The notes beneath the pieces are model-generated. The model was not told where the DNA came from. It did not search any database and saw only the letters and a list, made by a program, of their open reading frames with translations. The position numbers and the translations under genes were made by a program. From assembly GCA_020853705.1 (NCBI GenBank), contig JADYYK010000055.1:1-49613 (forward strand): DNA of 49,613 bases, written 5' to 3'. Below are positions 29,231 to 41,909 of the stretch, one piece after another. How positions within the stretch are numbered: position 1 is the stretch's first letter; each line of letters starts with the position of its first letter. The DNA comes from Deltaproteobacteria bacterium. Its GTDB lineage: Bacteria > Myxococcota_A > Polyangia > Haliangiales > JADYYK01.

Positions 29231-31186
29231 TCAGCGCTTGCCGGTGGCCTCCAGGAAGGCGCGCGAGATCTCGGCCTCGTCGAGGAAGCCGATGGTCTTG
29301 CCGGTCTCGTCGAGCACCAGGAGCTCGCGCAGGCCACTGGCCAGCATGCGCTCGGCGGCGATGCGCAGGTTGTCATGGGTGCGCACGCTGACCACGGGCT
29401 GCATCACGTCGGCGGCGATGGTGAAGGCCTCGACGTCGCGGGTCGAGCGCAGCCGATCGCTGGTGATGATGCCCTTCAGGTTGCCAAGCTCATCGACCAC
29501 CGGGAAGATGTCCTGCCAGGTCGACTGCGCGGCGGTGTGCGCCAGCTCGTGCGTGGGCGTGGCCAGCTCGAAGGTCAGCCAGGCGCGGTTCCTGACCACC
29601 ACGGTGGCGACCTGGACCGAGCGCAGCACGTCGATGTCGACGTCGGCGCGATGCGCCGGGGAGTCCTTGCGCAGCGGCACCTGGGCCGAGTAGAGCTGGC
29701 GCTTGCGCAGCGCCACGAAGGCGATCCCCTCGGCCAGCATGAGGGGCACCAGCAGGTCGTAGCTGCCTGCCAGCTCGCTGACCAGGATCAGCGCGCTGAC
29801 GGGGACGTGGGCGATGCCCCCGTAAAAGGCGCCCATGCCGACCAGGGCGAAGGCGCCGGGGTCGATGGTCGGGTCGTGCAGGATGAGCTGCGCCGCGCGC
29901 CCGAAGGCGCCGCCGAACAGCGCACCCATCACCAGCGACGGCGCGAAGTCGCCCGCGCTGCCACCGGTGCCGATGGTCAGCGACGCCGCCAGGATCTTGA
30001 CGCCGCACAGGAACAGCAAGATCTCCACCCCGGCCCAGCCGGTGGGCAGCCAGTCGGCGCCGGTGATGGCCATCTGCGCGGCGCCATAGCCGCCGCCGAA
30101 GATGCCGAGGCCCTTGCCATCACCCGCCAGGCGACCGCTCAGGTAGACGATGAGGGGCACCGCCATCAGCCCCAGCGCCAGGCCGCCCAGCCCAGGACGG
30201 ATCCAGGCCGGACCGGGCAGCTTGTTCGACAGGCTGTGCACCCGGCGCAGGGTGCCCACGAAGACGGTGGCCAGCAGCGCGACCATGACGGCCAGCAGGC
30301 CGTATAGCGGCAGATGGCGCGGGATGAAGGGGTAGCGCGGCGCGCGCGCGAACAGGGTCGACTCGCCGAAGATCGAGATGACCACCGAGTAGGCGATGAC
30401 GCTGCCGAGGATGGCGGGGATGAGCGCCTCGGCCTCGAAGTCGTCGCGATACAGCACCTCGACGGCCAGGATGGCGGCGCCGAGCGGGGTGCGGAACACC
30501 GCCGAGATGCCGGCCGCGACCCCGGCCACCATCAGCACGCGGCGCTCCTGCGCGATGACCCGCAGCGCGCGGCCGACCGCGGAGCCGAGCGCGCCACCGA
30601 TCTGCATGGTCGGCCCCTCGCGCCCGCCGGCGCCGCCGGTGCCCAGGGTGAACAGCGAGGCCAGCGCCTTGACCCACATGACGCGACGCCTGATGACGCC
30701 GCTGGAGTGATGGAACGCGTCGATCATGGCGTCGCCGCCCCCGCCGCGCGTCTCGGGCGCCATGCGCATGATGAGGCCCGCGGCGAGGCCGCCCAGCGCG
30801 GGGAGAAACACCAGGAGCCAGGGCCGGAAGCTGCCGGAGATCTCGCCCGGGATGAAGCGCTCGCCATGGGCGCGAAGCGGCGAGTAGCCGCACAGGTACT
30901 CGAGCAAGAACCACTGCATGTACTCGAGCCCGGCGAAGAACGCCGCGCCGATGAGGCCGGCGCCCAGGCCGACCAGCGCCGCGTGCAGCAGCGTGCGCCC
31001 CAGGATCTGCATCTCCAGCGGCGCGTTCTCGGGCCGCAGCAGGCCGAGCAGTCCGCGCGGCAGCCGGGTCAGTCGATCGGTGAACGGGCGGGGGGCAGGT
31101 TCGGCAGGCTCTGACTCTGGCTCAGAGTCGGGATCGCGTGCGGTTGCTGCCGCAGGGCGGTCGAGGGTGGAAGGGGGCGTGGACAT
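29231..31186 (-). CDS. CLC-family chloride channel/transporter with two CBS domains
   Basis: The protein has 651 residues. After a polar N-terminus of about 55 residues, the CLC core (about 60-480) carries GGREGPTMQIG, whose Glu is the gating glutamate of H+/Cl- exchangers, and TGGSAGDFAPSLVMG. In place of the usual GSGIPE segment it reads RGGGGDAMIDA, an accepted variant in bacterial CLC proteins. Two CBS domains (about 525-645: DIFPVVDELGNLKGIITSDRL and LLVLDETGKTIGFLDEAEI) should bind nucleotides and control gating. It is the last gene of the otsA-otsB-clc operon, six bases after otsB, which points to a role in osmotic or acid stress. Confidence 0.93.
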   Translation of the reverse strand: MSTPPSTLDRPAAATARDPDSEPESEPAEPAPRPFTDRLTRLPRGLLGLLRPENAPLEMQILGRTLLHAALVGLGAGLIGAAFFAGLEYMQWFLLEYLCGYSPLRAHGERFIPGEISGSFRPWLLVFLPALGGLAAGLIMRMAPETRGGGGDAMIDAFHHSSGVIRRRVMWVKALASLFTLGTGGAGGREGPTMQIGGALGSAVGRALRVIAQERRVLMVAGVAAGISAVFRTPLGAAILAVEVLYRDDFEAEALIPAILGSVIAYSVVISIFGESTLFARAPRYPFIPRHLPLYGLLAVMVALLATVFVGTLRRVHSLSNKLPGPAWIRPGLGGLALGLMAVPLIVYLSGRLAGDGKGLGIFGGGYGAAQMAITGADWLPTGWAGVEILLFLCGVKILAASLTIGTGGSAGDFAPSLVMGALFGGAFGRAAQLILHDPTIDPGAFALVGMGAFYGGIAHVPVSALILVSELAGSYDLLVPLMLAEGIAFVALRKRQLYSAQVPLRKDSPAHRADVDIDVLRSVQVATVVVRNRAWLTFELATPTHELAHTAAQSTWQDIFPVVDELGNLKGIITSDRLRSTRDVEAFTIAADVMQPVVSVRTHDNLRIAAERMLASGLRELLVLDETGKTIGFLDEAEISRAFLEATGKR

Positions 31187-31192
31187 GGCGTC

Positions 31193-31926
31193 TCAGCGGC
31201 TGTCGAGCAGCAGTCGCAGCAGGTCATCGATGGCGCGCTGGTCGTCGAGATAATACTCCGCCTGGGACGCGCGCTTGCTGCCGATGCGCACGGTGAGCAG
31301 ACGCTCGGGATGACCCAGGCCGAAGACGTCCTCGTCGGTGTCGTCGTCACCCACGTAGAGCGCGGTCTGGCAGCCCAGGCGGACCCGCGCCCGCTCCAGC
31401 GCCATGCCCTTGTCGGGCGCCTGCGCGGGGATCAGGTTGACCACCCGCTTGCCGCCCACCATGCGCACCTCGCCCAGCCGCGCCCCGGCCGCGCGGATGG
31501 CGGCACGGACGCGCTGGGGGTGGGGCGCGTGTCGGTAGTGCACCGCCAGCGAGTAGCCCTTGTCCTCGATGGTGACCCCGACGTACCGGTGCAGCGCCGC
31601 CTCCAGGCGCGGCCGCCAGCCCGCGACCACCTCGAGCAAGGCGCGCGCCCCCCGCGAGGGCTCGGCGCCGTGGTTGCCGATGACCTCACGTAGCCGCAGT
31701 CCAGTCAGCCGGGCAGCGACGTCAGCGCGCCCGCGGCCCGAGATCACGATGCAGGGATAGCGCGCCGCCACTGCGGCGAGCAGCGCCCGGGTCGAGGCCC
31801 GCATCCTGGCGGCGGCCGGGCGGCCGACGATGGGAGCCAGCGTCCCGTCGAAGTCGAAGCCGAGCAGCGGACGGGTCCGCGTGAAGGCCTCCAGGGCGGC
31901 GCGGCCGCCCGGCGTCAGCAGCGCTC

Positions 31927-31930
<4 letters not shown>
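31193..31930 (-). CDS. otsB: Trehalose-6-phosphate phosphatase OtsB
   Basis: The protein has 245 residues. It is a HAD-family phosphatase that removes phosphate from trehalose 6-phosphate. The motifs are DFDGTLAP (nucleophile Asp at about 26), VISGR, NLIPAQAPDKGMAL (with the catalytic Lys) and GDDDTDEDVF (metal site). The ATG overlaps the stop of otsA by ATGA, so synthase and phosphatase are made together. The length and motif order are standard for the family. Confidence 0.95.
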
Positions 31931-34167
<2,237 letters not shown>

Positions 34168-34188
34168 GGGAGCCCCATTGGTATCGCC

Positions 34189-34212
34189 AATTCGTTGGAG
34201 GTCAAACGAATT
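34189..34212. promoter_or_regulatory. Inverted repeat, likely operator of the otsA-otsB-clc operon
   Basis: AATTCGTT and AACGAATT are perfect 8-base arms with 8 bases between, 22 bases upstream of the otsA start. It is one of the few AT-rich spots in this region. On the minus strand a TTGACC-like -35 box falls in the spacer, so a bound repressor would block the promoter. A second smaller dyad, ATTGG-TATCG-CCAAT (34177-34191), overlaps its edge. Confidence 0.45.
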
Positions 34213-34299
34213 TGCGCATGTCGACGTCGCAGCGATCTCGAACCACGCCGCCGTCGCGGCGTCGCCGCGCGGGTCGGACGTGCTGTGACCGGATATCGT

Positions 34300-34328
34300 T
34301 TGAGCGGCAACGACCTGTGGCGCACAAT
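34300..34328 (+). promoter_or_regulatory. Possible promoter of the PEGA protein gene
   Basis: TTGAGC (34300-34305) and CACAAT (34323-34328) are separated by 17 bases, and the ATG follows only six bases after the -10 box. There is no ribosome-binding site, so the message may be leaderless. Confidence 0.35.
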
Positions 34329-34334
34329 TGGCCC

Positions 34335-34673
34335 ATGTGGTGGCGAAGCCTGCTGGTGCTGGGGATGCTGGGGCTGCGGGTGACGGCGGTCGAGGCCCGG
34401 CCGCCCGGTGTGGTCAAGGTGACCATCGAGTCCGAACCCGCGGGCGCCACGCTGATCCGGACCATCGACGACGTTCGTCTGGGCCAGACGCCGCTGACCC
34501 TGACGCGGGTGGCGGTGCCGGGTGAACGCAACTACACCTTGCGCCTGCCCGGGCACCGCGAGGCCAAGGTGTCGGTCAGCGCCAGCTTCAGCGTGCGCGT
34601 GAAGGTGAAGCTCGAGCCGCTGCCGCCGCCTTCACCATCACCTGCTCCCAAGAAGAAGCCGACCGGCCGCTGA
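34335..34673 (+). CDS. Small exported PEGA-domain protein
   Basis: The protein has 112 residues. A signal peptide (MWWRSLLVLGMLGLRVTAVEA) is followed by one PEGA domain (about 28-90: VVKVTIESEPAGATL...LGQTPLTLTRV...YTLRLPGHREAKVSVSASFSVRVKVKLE) and a Pro/Lys tail. PEGA domains are surface beta folds without catalysis. The gene is divergent from otsA and may share its control region. Function is unknown. A small hairpin, CCGCT-G-AGCGG, overlaps the stop. Confidence 0.7.
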   Translation: MWWRSLLVLGMLGLRVTAVEARPPGVVKVTIESEPAGATLIRTIDDVRLGQTPLTLTRVAVPGERNYTLRLPGHREAKVSVSASFSVRVKVKLEPLPPPSPSPAPKKKPTGR

Positions 34674-34677
34674 GCGG

Positions 34678-34694
34678 TGGCACATGGCGTGCAG
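34678..34694 (+). promoter_or_regulatory. Sigma-54-type promoter of the histidine kinase operon
   Basis: TGGCAC-ATGGC-GTGCAG has a perfect -24 element and GC at -12 with correct spacing; the first base of the -12 element deviates. The expected start near 34704 would give a leader of about 160 bases before the kinase. The downstream regulator is itself a sigma-54 activator, so autoregulation is possible. Confidence 0.45.
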
Positions 34695-34706
34695 TCGAGA
34701 TCAACG

Positions 34707-34784
34707 CGCCGCGAGGCAAGTCTCCAGAATCGTGCGACCGGCTCTCCTCCACGACCACGAAACCCGGGGATGCACCTCGCGGCG
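34707..34784 (+). other. Structured leader candidate upstream of the histidine kinase gene
   Basis: CGCCGCGAGG (34707-34716) and CCTCGCGGCG (34775-34784) form a perfect 10-base inverted repeat enclosing 58 bases. It starts three bases after the predicted sigma-54 transcription start. No known riboswitch is recognised and no T run follows. Confidence 0.35.
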
Positions 34785-34863
34785 TACCTTCTCTGCCGAT
34801 GGCGCCGCGCGGTGACCGTGGCATTCTGCAAGGCCGGCTGGCGATACGCCACGCTGCTGACCC

Positions 34864-36952
34864 ATGACGCGCTCCACCATCATCGCCCTCGGCTTGCTGT
34901 GCGCCGTCTTCGCGGCGGTGCTGGCCGTGGTGGTGCGCTGGATCGGTCGCGATCGCGACGCCCTGGTGCAGCGCTTCCGCGCCGAGCGGCTGCTGCAGGT
35001 CGAGGAGGCCGCGCGCGAGATCCAGGAGGACCTGGACGACATCGGTGAGGATCTGGTGTTCGCCGCCGAGCTGGTGCACGCGGCCGACTCGCCTGCGGAT
35101 CGCCAGCGCGAGCTGGGCGCGCTGCTGGCGGCGGTGAAGTTCTATCGCATGGTCGATGTCTACGACGGGCGCGGCGAGCTGGTCCTGTCGGTGTCGGATC
35201 CGCGCGCGCGCCCGGTCGATCGGACTCCGTTCGACGCCGGCATCCGGGCCACCGCCCAGCGAGCGCTGGCGCGTGGGCCCGGCGAGCTCGAGACCTCGGG
35301 TCCGCTGGCGCCCGGGCAGCCCTGGCTGCGGGCCTTCGCGGAGCCGCTGCCCGCCGGCGCCGGTGCGCTGGTGGTCCTGGTCGACACCGAGCCGCTGTTT
35401 CGCGGCCTCGACCTCATCACGGTCCGCCCCGACATGCGCCTCCTGGTCCTGGGGCCCCACGGCCTGCCCATCCCCTCCAGCGACGCCGCGCTGGCGGGTG
35501 GCGTCCAGCGCGGCGCCGGCGGGGTGCTCGGTCAGCTGGTGGCGAGCATGCGCGCCGGCCGCAGCGGCACCCTGCGCATCTCGGCCCGCGCGCCGGGCGC
35601 CAGCGGTCTGGGCGACACCGACTACGTGGCGGCCTATGCGCCGGTCGCGGTGCGCGGCAGCGCGCCATGGTCGATCGCCGTGCTGGCCTCGACCACCCAG
35701 CTGCGCGCCGGCCAGCGCGCCATCATCATGCGCCTCGGGCTGGCCGCCGGGGTCATCGCGCTGGGCCTGCTCGCCTTCGGCGCCTACGTCGTGGTGACCT
35801 CGCGACGCAGCGTCGCGGTGCGCGAGCGGCTGCGCCACGCCGACCGGCTGGCCCACCTGCACGAGAAGACCGAGAAGATCCTGGAGAGCATCCCCACCGG
35901 CGTGATGGCGCTGGCCGCCGACGGCACCATCACCGCGGCCAACCGCGCGCTGCGCGAGCGGCTGCCCGCCAGTGCCATCGGCGGCCCCCTGGCCGGCGCC
36001 TTCGTGGACACCCCCGAGCCAGTGGTCGAGCGGCTGGGCGCGCTGCTGGCGCTGGCCATCAGCACCGATCGGCCGCACAGCGTCCACGGCGAGCCGCTGG
36101 CGCTGTTCGGCGACGAGGGCCGCTTCAGCGTGCACGCGGTGCCGCTGGCGTCATCGGCGTCGGCCGACGTGCGCGCGCTGCTGGTCATCGAGGATCTGAC
36201 CGACGTGCGCTCCCTGGAGTCGCAGCTCCTGCGCGCCGAGAAGCTGGCCACCGTGGGCGTGCTGGCGGCCGGGATCGCCCACGAGATCGGGACCCCGCTC
36301 GGGATCGTGCGCGGCCGGGCCGAGTACCTGCTGGGCAAGCTGGGTGAGGCTCATGCCCAGGCCGGCGGTGTCCAGGTCATCGTGGAGCAGATCGATCGCG
36401 TCAGCCGGACCCTGCGCGAGCTGCTCGACTTCTCGCGCGTGCGCCCGGCGCGGGTGCGCGCGGTCGAGGTCGGCCCGGTGGTGCGCAAGGTCGTCGAGCT
36501 CTTGCGCTTCGAGGCCGAGCGCCGCGGCGTGCGCCTGCTGGCCGACATCCCCGCCGAGGTGCCGCTGGTCGCCGCGGATCCCGACCAGCTCGAGCAGGTG
36601 CTGGTCAACCTGGCCATGAACGGGTGCGACGCCTGCTGCAAGGGCGGCGAGGTCCGCATCGCGGTCGAGGCGGCGCGCCCCAGCGGCGACGCGCCGTGGT
36701 CGGACGTCGAGCTGGTCATCAGCGACGACGGCTGTGGCATCCTGCCCGAGCACCAGCACCAGGTCTTCGATCCCTTCTTCACCACCAAGAAGCGGGGCCA
36801 AGGCACCGGCCTCGGGCTCACGGTCTCGGCCCAGATCGTGCGCAACCACGGCGGCAGCATCGAGCTCACCAGCGCCCCGGGCGTGGGCACGCGGATCACC
36901 GTGCGCTGGCCGGTCGAGGCCAGCACCGCGGTCCGCCACGAGGAGGTCAGGC

Positions 36953-36969
<17 letters not shown>
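34864..36969 (+). CDS. Membrane-bound NtrB-type histidine kinase
   Basis: The protein has 701 residues. It has a transmembrane helix (about 5-25), a large extracytoplasmic sensor region (about 28-285), a second helix (about 290-312), a PAS-like domain (about 335-445, [27 protein letters not shown]), and a HisKA domain with [21 protein letters not shown] (phospho-His about 473). The HATPase domain has [17 protein letters not shown] and [12 protein letters not shown]. It autophosphorylates and passes phosphate to the receiver encoded by the overlapping next gene (17-base overlap). It is preceded by a sigma-54-type promoter and a structured leader. The signal it senses is unknown; neighbours hint at the envelope. 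Confidence 0.93.
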
Positions 36970-38323
<1,354 letters not shown>

Positions 38324-38399
38324 GCCACGGCGCAGGCGCGGAACGCCACGCCCCCCGCGCACGGCCGCACCAACCCCGCGATCCGACACGCGCCGCGCA

Positions 38400-38417
38400 G
38401 GGCACGCGGGTTGCTAT
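38400..38417 (+). promoter_or_regulatory. pal: Sigma-54-type promoter of pal
   Basis: GGGCAC-GCGGG-TTGCTAT keeps GG at -24 and TTGC at -12, with only the first base off the consensus. The C of the -12 GC lies 15 bases before ATG 38429, the same distance as at the kinase gene 10158. The overlap with TGcTATCCC also allows a sigma-70-type extended -10 reading. Confidence 0.45.
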
Positions 38418-38428
38418 CCCCCGCTGGC

Positions 38429-38953
38429 ATGATGGCTCCCGCCCGGGTCTCGACCGTCCTCATGTTCGCCCTGGTCTCGCTCGGCTGCGGCGCCAAGAGC
38501 AAGAAGCCTGCGACCTCGCCGAGCCCTTCGCCGTCACCGCGCATCACCCGCACCACCAAGCCGCCGGCTGACGGCACCGGCCGCGCCACCCCCGACGCCC
38601 CGACCGACGACGACCCCACCGGGCTGTGGTCGCCGATCTACTTCGAGTTCGACTCGCCCAAGCTGGGCCCCGAGGCGCGCGAGCAGCTGAGCCGCATCTC
38701 GGAGTGGATGAAGGGCCACGCCCAGGCCACCGTCGAGGTCTCGGGCCACGCCGACGAGCGCGGCACCGAGGAGTACAACCTGACCCTCGGCGACCAGCGC
38801 GCCCAGGCCTGCGGCGAGTACATCCGCCGTGCCGGCGTGGCCAAGCCCCGGGTCAAGACCATCTCCTGGGGCGAACAGCACCCAGCCGTCAGCGGCGATG
38901 GCGAGATGGCCTGGGCCAAGAACCGGCGCTGTGAGTTCGAACCCTCCCGCTAG
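38429..38953 (+). CDS. pal: Peptidoglycan-associated lipoprotein Pal (OmpA family)
   Basis: The protein has 174 residues (ATG 38432 is an equal alternative). Lipobox VSLGC gives a lipid anchor at Cys 20. A Ser/Pro/Thr linker runs to about 65. The OmpA_C domain follows (about 67-170): PIYFEFDSPKLGPEAREQLSRI, VEVSGHADERGTEEYNLTLGDQRA and YIRRAGV...ISWGEQHPAV. In this family the DxR-type segment here binds diaminopimelate of peptidoglycan. It holds the outer membrane to the wall as the Pal of the Tol system. TolQ/TolR homologues lie 7 kb away but in a separate operon. Confidence 0.9.
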   Translation: MMAPARVSTVLMFALVSLGCGAKSKKPATSPSPSPSPRITRTTKPPADGTGRATPDAPTDDDPTGLWSPIYFEFDSPKLGPEAREQLSRISEWMKGHAQATVEVSGHADERGTEEYNLTLGDQRAQACGEYIRRAGVAKPRVKTISWGEQHPAVSGDGEMAWAKNRRCEFEPSR

Positions 38954-39287
38954 TCCGCGTGCCGGTGTCGTCTGGCTGGGGCCCGACGAGCCGGCGCTGC
39001 GACTCCTCCTGACCGACGTCCTCGGCGAGGTCGGGCTCGACCTCGAGCTGGGCGGGCGCTCGCGCGGCACGGTGGTGCTGGCCCTGGTCTATGTCGAGTC
39101 GATGGCGGCCTGCGAGGCGCTGGAGGCCGACCTGCTCGGCATCGACGTCCCGGTGCTGGCCCTGCTGCCGGTGATGGAGGACCGTCTGTGCCGGCGCGCC
39201 TGCGAGCGCGGCGCGGCCGCCTGCTATGCCCTGGGCACGCCGCTCGATAACCTGCGCTCGATCGTCCGCTCCCTGCGCGCGGCGTGA
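38931..39287 (+). CDS. Pseudo-receiver (response-regulator-like) protein
   Basis: The protein has 118 residues. The GTG at 38931 overlaps the end of pal by 23 bases. The chain has the alternating pattern of a receiver domain: VVWLGPDEPALRLLLTDVLGEVGL, a middle VLALVYVES where the phosphate-accepting Asp should be, VPVLALLP, and GAAACYALGTPLDNLRSIVRSLRAA as the last helix. The acceptor Asp and the Lys are missing. It therefore probably binds partners without phosphorylation. The partner is unknown, though the kinase/regulator operon upstream is a candidate. Confidence 0.55.
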   Translation: MSSNPPASPRAGVVWLGPDEPALRLLLTDVLGEVGLDLELGGRSRGTVVLALVYVESMAACEALEADLLGIDVPVLALLPVMEDRLCRRACERGAAACYALGTPLDNLRSIVRSLRAA

Positions 39288-39290
39288 GGG

Positions 39291-40265
39291 TCAGGCCATG
39301 GCCACGATGAGCGCGGTGTAGCTCAGGTAGAGCACCAGCGCGAAGGCGCCTTCGGCCCGCGAGATGGTCCGCTGCTCGCGCAAGAGCAGCGCCGCGAACA
39401 AGGTCATGATCGCCAGCGCTGCCACGTCCACCGCCACGGTGCGCAGCGGCACGGCCACCGAGCCGGCCAGCGCCGAGGTGCCCAGACAGAGCAGGATGTT
39501 GAAGATGTTGGAGCCCACGACGTTGCCCACCGCCAGATCAGCGTGGCCGCGCCGCGCTGCGATCACGCTGGTGACCAGCTCCGGCAGCGACGTGCCCACC
39601 GCCACGATGGTGAGGCCGACCAGGCGGTCACTCATGCCGAGCGTGCGTGCGACCTCGACCGCACCGCGCACGAAGATGTGACCACCGACGAGGAGCACGC
39701 CAAGTCCAGCCACGGCGATCGCCGCCGAGCGCAGCTTGCCGGAGGGCCTGGGACCACCCGCGAGGTCAGCAGCCTCCTCGGCGCTGCGGACCTCGACGCG
39801 GGCCTCGGCCACCGCCGAGGCGCTACGCGCGGCGTGGACCATGAGGACGGTGTAGACGACCGCCGCCAGCACCAGGCTCGCGCCCTCCCACTTGCTGACC
39901 ACCCCGTTGGCGAGCAGCAGCGGCACCAGCGCCATGCTGGCCAGCAGCACCGGGACCTCCCGTCTGCGCAGCTGGCCGTCGACCCGCGCGGGCTTGATCA
40001 TCGCGGCCAGCCCCAGGATCAAGCCGATGTTGGCGATGTTCGAGCCCAGCACGTTGCCCAGCGCGACCTCGCCGTGGCCCGCCGCGGCGGCCTGGATGCC
40101 GACCACGATCTCGGGCGCGGAGGTGCCGTAGGCGACCACGGTCAGGCCGACCAGCAGCTGCGGCAGGCGCAGCGCCAGCGCCAGGCTGGAGGCGCCAGCG
40201 ACGAACCACTCCGCCCCGGCATACACCAGCAGACCACCACCCAGGAGCTGGATCCACTCGGTCAT
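39291..40265 (-). CDS. Sodium/calcium exchanger (CaCA family, YrbG-like)
   Basis: The protein has 324 residues with about ten hydrophobic helices in two inverted halves. Each half carries an alpha-repeat: LTVVAYGTSAPEIVVGI...GNVLGSNIANIGLILG and LTIVAVGTSLPELVTSV...GNVVGSNIFNILLCLG, with the ion-binding Glu and Ser/Thr/Asn residues in place. It likely exchanges Ca2+ for Na+ or H+ across the inner membrane. It lies 42 bases downstream of nhaA, so the two cation antiporters may be co-transcribed. Confidence 0.93.
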   Translation of the reverse strand: MTEWIQLLGGGLLVYAGAEWFVAGASSLALALRLPQLLVGLTVVAYGTSAPEIVVGIQAAAAGHGEVALGNVLGSNIANIGLILGLAAMIKPARVDGQLRRREVPVLLASMALVPLLLANGVVSKWEGASLVLAAVVYTVLMVHAARSASAVAEARVEVRSAEEAADLAGGPRPSGKLRSAAIAVAGLGVLLVGGHIFVRGAVEVARTLGMSDRLVGLTIVAVGTSLPELVTSVIAARRGHADLAVGNVVGSNIFNILLCLGTSALAGSVAVPLRTVAVDVAALAIMTLFAALLLREQRTISRAEGAFALVLYLSYTALIVAMA

Positions 40266-40307
40266 GTGTGCCCCTCCGGGCAGCGTACCGCGTCCGCCAG
40301 CGGCGGG

Positions 40308-41744
40308 TCACGCCTCGGTGGAGCTCTCGGCCTCGTCCGCGGTCTGCGCGGTGCCAGCGGCGGCGACAGGCGCCAGCAGCAGGCCTCCGACGATCAGCGC
40401 CACGATCGCAGCGCCCGCGCTGGCCGCGAGGACGCCCAGCTTGGCGGCACCCAGCAGCTTGGCGTCGGTGAACGCCAGCTGCGCGATGAAGAGCGCCATC
40501 GTGAAGCCCACGCCAGCGACGACGCCGAGGACGATGAGGTGCCGCGCGCCCATGCCCGTGGGCAGCGTGCCGATGCGTAGACGGAGCGTCAGCCAGCTCA
40601 TCAGCAGCACGCCGAGCGGCTTGCCCACCATCAGGCCGATGGTCACCGCCAGCGCGACGTGCCAGGAGGCCGAGTCGAAGCTGCCGCCCGAGACCGCCAC
40701 TCCGGCATTGGCCAGCGCGAACACCGGCATGATGCCGAAGGCGACCCAGGGGTGCAGGGTCTCGATCAGGCTCTCCGCGGGCGACATGGCCTCTCGGCGC
40801 GCGACGTCGACCTGGCGCAACGTCCCGGCCAGCTCGTGGGAGGTCAGCGCGCCCGGGGTGGCCTGGGCCAGATGGTCGAGCTCCTTGCGCACGCCGAGCA
40901 TGAAGCCATCGGGGCCCAGCCACGCGCGCACCGGCGTGACCAGCCCGACGATGACCCCGGCGATGGTGGGGTGAATCCCGGCGGCGTAGATCCCGGCCCA
41001 GGCCACCACCGAGGGCACCACGTAGGCGAGCTTGGTGCGCACACCCAGCCGCTGCATGGCGAAGATCCCGACAAAACCCGCTCCGGCCACCGCCAGCCCC
41101 GACATCGCCAGCGTCGGCGAGTAGAAGATGGCGATGACCACGATGGCGCCGAGGTCGTCGATCACCGCCAGCGCGAGCAGCAGCACGCGCAGCGCGGCTG
41201 GCACCCGCTTGCCGAGCAGGGTCAGGATGCCGACCGCGAAGGCGATGTCGGTCGCCATCGGGACGCCCCAGCCCGACCGCGTGGCCGCGCTCCCCGCGAT
41301 GAGCAGGTACAGCCCCGCGGGCGCCAGCATGCCGCCCAGCGCGGCGGCGGCAGGCAGCGCGGCGCGGCGCCACTCCGACAGCTCGCCGTGGTGGATCTCG
41401 CGGCGGATCTCCATGCCGACCACGAAGAAGAAGATCACCATCAGGCCGTCGTTGACCACCCACTCCAGCGTGCGCTCGAAGGTGAAGTCGCCGATGCGCA
41501 GCCCGATCGGCGTGTGCCACAGCTCGACGTAGCTGTGCGCCCAGGGCGAGTTGGCCCACACCAGCGCGGCGGCCGCGGCGAGCAGGAGCAGGATGCCGCT
41601 GGCGGCCTCGATGCGCAGGAAGCGCTCCAGCGGTCGACCCGCCAGGCGGGCAAAGCGCAGCAGCGGCTCCCACGCCTCGGGGGGCGCTGCTGGCAGGGAC
41701 CCGGGTCCCGACGGTGGGGGGCTGCTGGGTGAAGGGCTGCTCAT
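40308..41744 (-). CDS. nhaA: Na+/H+ antiporter NhaA
   Basis: From ATG 41744 the protein has 478 residues, about 90 longer than E. coli NhaA because of an N-terminal polar extension and a C-terminal tail. Family signatures are complete: FFFVVGMEIRREI, PMATDIAFAVGIL, and LLLALAVIDDLGAIVVIAIFY with the two ion-binding Asp. It expels Na+ in exchange for protons for pH and salt balance. The calcium/cation exchanger follows on the same strand. Confidence 0.95.
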   Translation of the reverse strand: MSSPSPSSPPPSGPGSLPAAPPEAWEPLLRFARLAGRPLERFLRIEAASGILLLLAAAAALVWANSPWAHSYVELWHTPIGLRIGDFTFERTLEWVVNDGLMVIFFFVVGMEIRREIHHGELSEWRRAALPAAAALGGMLAPAGLYLLIAGSAATRSGWGVPMATDIAFAVGILTLLGKRVPAALRVLLLALAVIDDLGAIVVIAIFYSPTLAMSGLAVAGAGFVGIFAMQRLGVRTKLAYVVPSVVAWAGIYAAGIHPTIAGVIVGLVTPVRAWLGPDGFMLGVRKELDHLAQATPGALTSHELAGTLRQVDVARREAMSPAESLIETLHPWVAFGIMPVFALANAGVAVSGGSFDSASWHVALAVTIGLMVGKPLGVLLMSWLTLRLRIGTLPTGMGARHLIVLGVVAGVGFTMALFIAQLAFTDAKLLGAAKLGVLAASAGAAIVALIVGGLLLAPVAAAGTAQTADEAESSTEA

Positions 41745-41763
41745 GGGTCGACGCTCGATCCTC

Positions 41764-41782
41764 GCCGGCGCTGAACGCCGGC
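41764..41782. other. Inverted repeat in the nhaA-asnB intergenic region
   Basis: GCCGGCG-CTGAA-CGCCGGC is a perfect 7-base dyad 20 bases upstream of the nhaA start. It would form a hairpin in the nhaA leader. No T run follows in either direction, so it is not a typical terminator. The rest of 41745-41909 shows no gene. Confidence 0.4.
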
Positions 41783-41909
41783 CAGGATGGCGGCCCGACC
41801 ATCCCCAGACCTGCAGCACGAAGGTGCCGCACCCACTGGAATCGCAGCAACCATGGCATACGCGGCCAGGTCAGTCGAGCGGAAGCGGCGCTCGTTCATG
41901 CCGAAAACC

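Noticed and set aside
29155..29391. Plus-strand frame starting VELEESIEQIKSDEPSAALV
   Set aside because: Only the first 20-25 codons look protein-like; the rest is antisense to clc and Arg-rich. It is mentioned only as a possible relic of insertion.
41764..41782. Hairpin ahead of nhaA as a sodium- or lithium-responsive riboswitch
   Set aside because: It is a simple 7-base dyad without any recognisable conserved motif of the known nhaA-associated RNAs.
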